This document shows, in pieces, positions 62,184 to 64,000 of a stretch of 64,000 nucleotides of DNA. The position numbers and the translations under genes were made by a program. This DNA is from Flavitalea plasmicola (lineage in GTDB: Bacteria > Bacteroidota > Bacteroidia > Chitinophagales > Chitinophagaceae), in NCBI RefSeq assembly GCF_030546645.1, contig NZ_JAUOTO010000001.1, positions 62,001-126,000 of the forward strand, in the 5' to 3' direction. The notes below the pieces were generated by a model that saw only the letters and a program-made list of their open reading frames with translations, was not told where the DNA came from and did not search any database. How positions within the stretch are numbered: the first letter of the stretch is position 1; each line of letters starts with the position of its first letter.

Positions 62184-62514
62184 CGGGCATTCACCCACTA
62201 CCAGGTTGGCCCTGGAAAATACGGAAGTCACTGCCGAGGCTGTTAAAAATGCTTACTTCGGAATCTGTGAGAAGGCCACCACCGAAAAATGACCCTGTGC
62301 AAGTTGGTGGATATGCACATGATTTGATGAAATTCGTATTGAAAAGAGGAACGCTGAAAAATTACTTTAGTACTGCTATCTACCTGAGAAAGTTCTTAGC
62401 CAAAAAATCCCCCACCGGGGATACTAATTTGGAAGACTGAATTATGCCTTTATCGCCGGATTTGAGTTTTATATCCGCAATAATCCCCTGAAAGCCGGTG
62501 ACCCCTGCACCAAC
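62184..62514 (+). pseudogene. N-terminal remnant of a tyrosine recombinase
   Basis: Pieces in successive frames form the SAM-like DNA-binding domain of a Bacteroidota site-specific integrase: LENTEVTAEAVKNAYFGI, then MTLCKLVDMH with NDLMKFVLKRGTLKNYFSTA, then NYAFIAGFEFYIRNNPLKAG and DPCTN. Single-base losses at about 62289, 62319 and 62438 explain the shifts. The catalytic R...HxxR...Y domain is absent. It probably belonged to the element that inserted near the tRNA-Pro gene. Confidence 0.7.
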
Positions 62515-62694
62515 AAGCGAGATATGCGAGATCAATTAACGTTTGACGTTCCATCTTGTCCGGCTCAACAACGGCCTATCGGTCTTTTTCATTATTATTG
62601 TTGTTCAGCAGAGCTGGCTCATTAATTTTTGTGGCTGTTGCCGACTGCCCCTGGCGGTCAATTCACAAACGGATAAACGCTTTCAATCGAAAAA

Positions 62695-63483
62695 ATGATA
62701 GATATAATAACTTTAGAAAAAGCAAAAAAGCTAAGTAAGCCAAGACGTATCATGAAATACGTCTTAATTTATTGCTCTTCAGGGAAATTGAGCATAGCTG
62801 TGGATGAAAAGGAACTATTGCTAAAAGGGGGTGAAGTAATCACCATTACATCTGGTCAAATTCATTGTATAGAAAAAGCAGTTAAAGCTAAAGGGTATAT
62901 ACTTGAATTTACGCTGGACTTCTTTTGCAAAAACGACCATGACATTGAATTACTTTTTCACAATGGACTTTTCTGCCATTTTTCAATGAATGAGGTGATT
63001 GCAATAAATAGAAGCAACATTGAAAATCAACTAAACGGCATTGCAGAAGAATTAGCAAAACGGCCTTATCAATTTCTCATCTCTATTCATTCGAGAATTG
63101 AGCTTATTCTAGTTGAGATCAACAGGGCGAAAGTACAACGGGGAGATGAGATCTGGAAACCCGATGCGTTATTTTTGAAATTCCTGGATGCCGTAAGAAA
63201 TAATTTTGAGCGGAATTATTCCCTTTCGCAATTTGCAAGATTACTAGGCACTACTGAAATAAAGTTGAACGAACTGGCAAAGCTTCATGCCGGCAAGACC
63301 GCCCAAAATGTTATTTATGGACTTATAACCTCAGAAGCAAAAAGGCTGCTTACTTATGGAGATCTGTCAGTAAAGGAGGTGGCCTACCAGCTTGGCTTTA
63401 AAGACCCTTTCTATTTCTCTAATTTTTTTAAGAAACACTCAAAACTTTCTCCCAAGTTATATAAAGAAAAGGCTGCCATGTAA
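62695..63483 (+). CDS. AraC-family transcriptional regulator
   Basis: A 262-residue regulator with an N-terminal cupin-like part (VITITSGQIHCIEKAV) and two C-terminal helix-turn-helix units (YSLSQFARLLGTTEIKLNELA and LSVKEVAYQLGFKDPFYFSNF). It lies 100 bases before a DoxX gene on the same strand. AT-rich coding like the island, but intact. Confidence 0.85.
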   Translation: MIDIITLEKAKKLSKPRRIMKYVLIYCSSGKLSIAVDEKELLLKGGEVITITSGQIHCIEKAVKAKGYILEFTLDFFCKNDHDIELLFHNGLFCHFSMNEVIAINRSNIENQLNGIAEELAKRPYQFLISIHSRIELILVEINRAKVQRGDEIWKPDALFLKFLDAVRNNFERNYSLSQFARLLGTTEIKLNELAKLHAGKTAQNVIYGLITSEAKRLLTYGDLSVKEVAYQLGFKDPFYFSNFFKKHSKLSPKLYKEKAAM

Positions 63484-63582
63484 TATTACATGCTTTTCAC
63501 AACATTCTCTATTCTCTGGCCTTTTCTTATTTATCATCTTTGTGCCTGATTAATTATTTACAATTCTAAAAAAATCGGGGAC

Positions 63583-63999
63583 ATGAAAACCATAGGTATT
63601 TCCACTTTCTTGCTACGAATAGCCCTGGCGTCGGGCTTTTTGTCAGCGGTGGCAAGCCGGCTAGGGTTATGGGGTAAAAAATCATCCGGCTGGCATAATT
63701 TCTTAGATTACACTGCAGAGGTGAATTCATTTATTCCCAAAGCTTTCATTCCGGCAATTGCTGTTATAAGCACTTTTCTGGAAATAAGTTTAGGCATTTT
63801 GCTACTCATTGGTTTCAAAATAAGGTATGCGGCTTATAGTGCTGCTCTTCTCACGCTGCTATTTGCATTTTCCATGACCTATTCATTTGGCATTAAAGAA
63901 CCATTGGACTATTCCGTATTTGCATTCAGCGCCGGAGCATTTGTATTAGCAAGCATGCCCCATTATCAGTGGAGTGTTGATCAACTGTTAAGCAAATAA
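63583..63999 (+). CDS. DoxX-family membrane protein
   Basis: A 138-residue integral membrane protein with four helices (LLRIALASGFLSAVA, AFIPAIAVISTFLEISLGIL, YAAYSAALLTLLFAFSMTY, YSVFAFSAGAFVLASM). The arrangement fits DoxX/DoxD-like proteins, often linked to oxidative or thiol stress. It is probably controlled by the AraC regulator in front of it. The stop codon lies one base before the window end. Confidence 0.8.
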   Translation: MKTIGISTFLLRIALASGFLSAVASRLGLWGKKSSGWHNFLDYTAEVNSFIPKAFIPAIAVISTFLEISLGILLLIGFKIRYAAYSAALLTLLFAFSMTYSFGIKEPLDYSVFAFSAGAFVLASMPHYQWSVDQLLSK

Positions 64000-64000
64000 A

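Noticed and set aside
1-64000. CRISPR array or replication origin
   Set aside because: No regularly spaced repeats and no DnaA-box cluster were seen on either strand.

Overview
The window comes from a Bacteroidota chromosome, most likely a soil-type Chitinophagaceae (Chitinophaga-like). The reasons are three complete SusC/SusD pairs, lipoprotein signals, AraC and LacI regulators, FtsX-type permeases of about 800 residues, DUF5916 and ASPIC/UnbV proteins, a stand-alone terpene synthase, TAnnTTTG-type -7 boxes and few strong Shine-Dalgarno sites. No strain can be named from sequence alone. From 1 to about 57.3 kb the DNA is moderately GC-rich and almost every gene is intact. From about 57.3 kb to the right edge it is clearly AT-richer, and up to 62.5 kb it is full of broken genes.

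Layout. 0-15 kb holds ordinary metabolic and envelope genes: a 5'-truncated fatty acid desaturase, an HMA-AraC regulator, a divergent NmrA oxidoreductase/HxlR regulator pair with an operator cluster, an ADP-forming acyl-CoA synthetase, a NEW3 protein plus ABC exporter operon, an OmpA lipoprotein, a GH43-like enzyme divergent from an AraC regulator, a serine hydrolase and an NDH-2. 15.3-31.8 kb is a polysaccharide utilization locus: susC-susD, then susC-susD, two surface lipoproteins, an alginate-lyase-family/beta-helix fusion, a heparinase II/III-type lyase and a LacI regulator. The last five genes overlap or nearly abut. Two LacI-type operators lie just before the second susC, which suggests an autoregulated operon for an acidic polysaccharide.

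32-36.5 kb holds a membrane histidine kinase, a convergent terpene synthase, a LuxR-type response regulator, an Hsp20 and a shortened AbiEi-like antitoxin. 36.6-47.7 kb is a third susC-susD locus with a large FG-GAP/ASPIC lipoprotein, a LacI regulator and a secreted AGE-family epimerase. 47.8-57 kb has two divergent FtsX-type permeases, a DUF1080-like secreted protein, a Crp-type regulator, DinB and DUF5916 proteins.

57.0-62.6 kb starts at a tRNA-Pro(TGG) gene and looks like the remains of a genomic island. Copies of the 9-base tRNA 3'-end core AATCCTGTC recur at 57079, 57270, 58055 and 61442. Between and after them are decayed genes: a nucleotidyltransferase with an internal deletion, an untracked start-less ORF, an SDR scrap, a frameshifted small gene, a HepT broken by a 1-base deletion next to an intact MntA, a piece of a TOTE-type conflict primase-helicase and the N-terminal part of a tyrosine recombinase with several 1-base deletions. 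Intact GNAT, SUKH/SMI1 and lipoprotein genes sit among them. The last 1.3 kb carries an AraC regulator and a DoxX protein, both intact.
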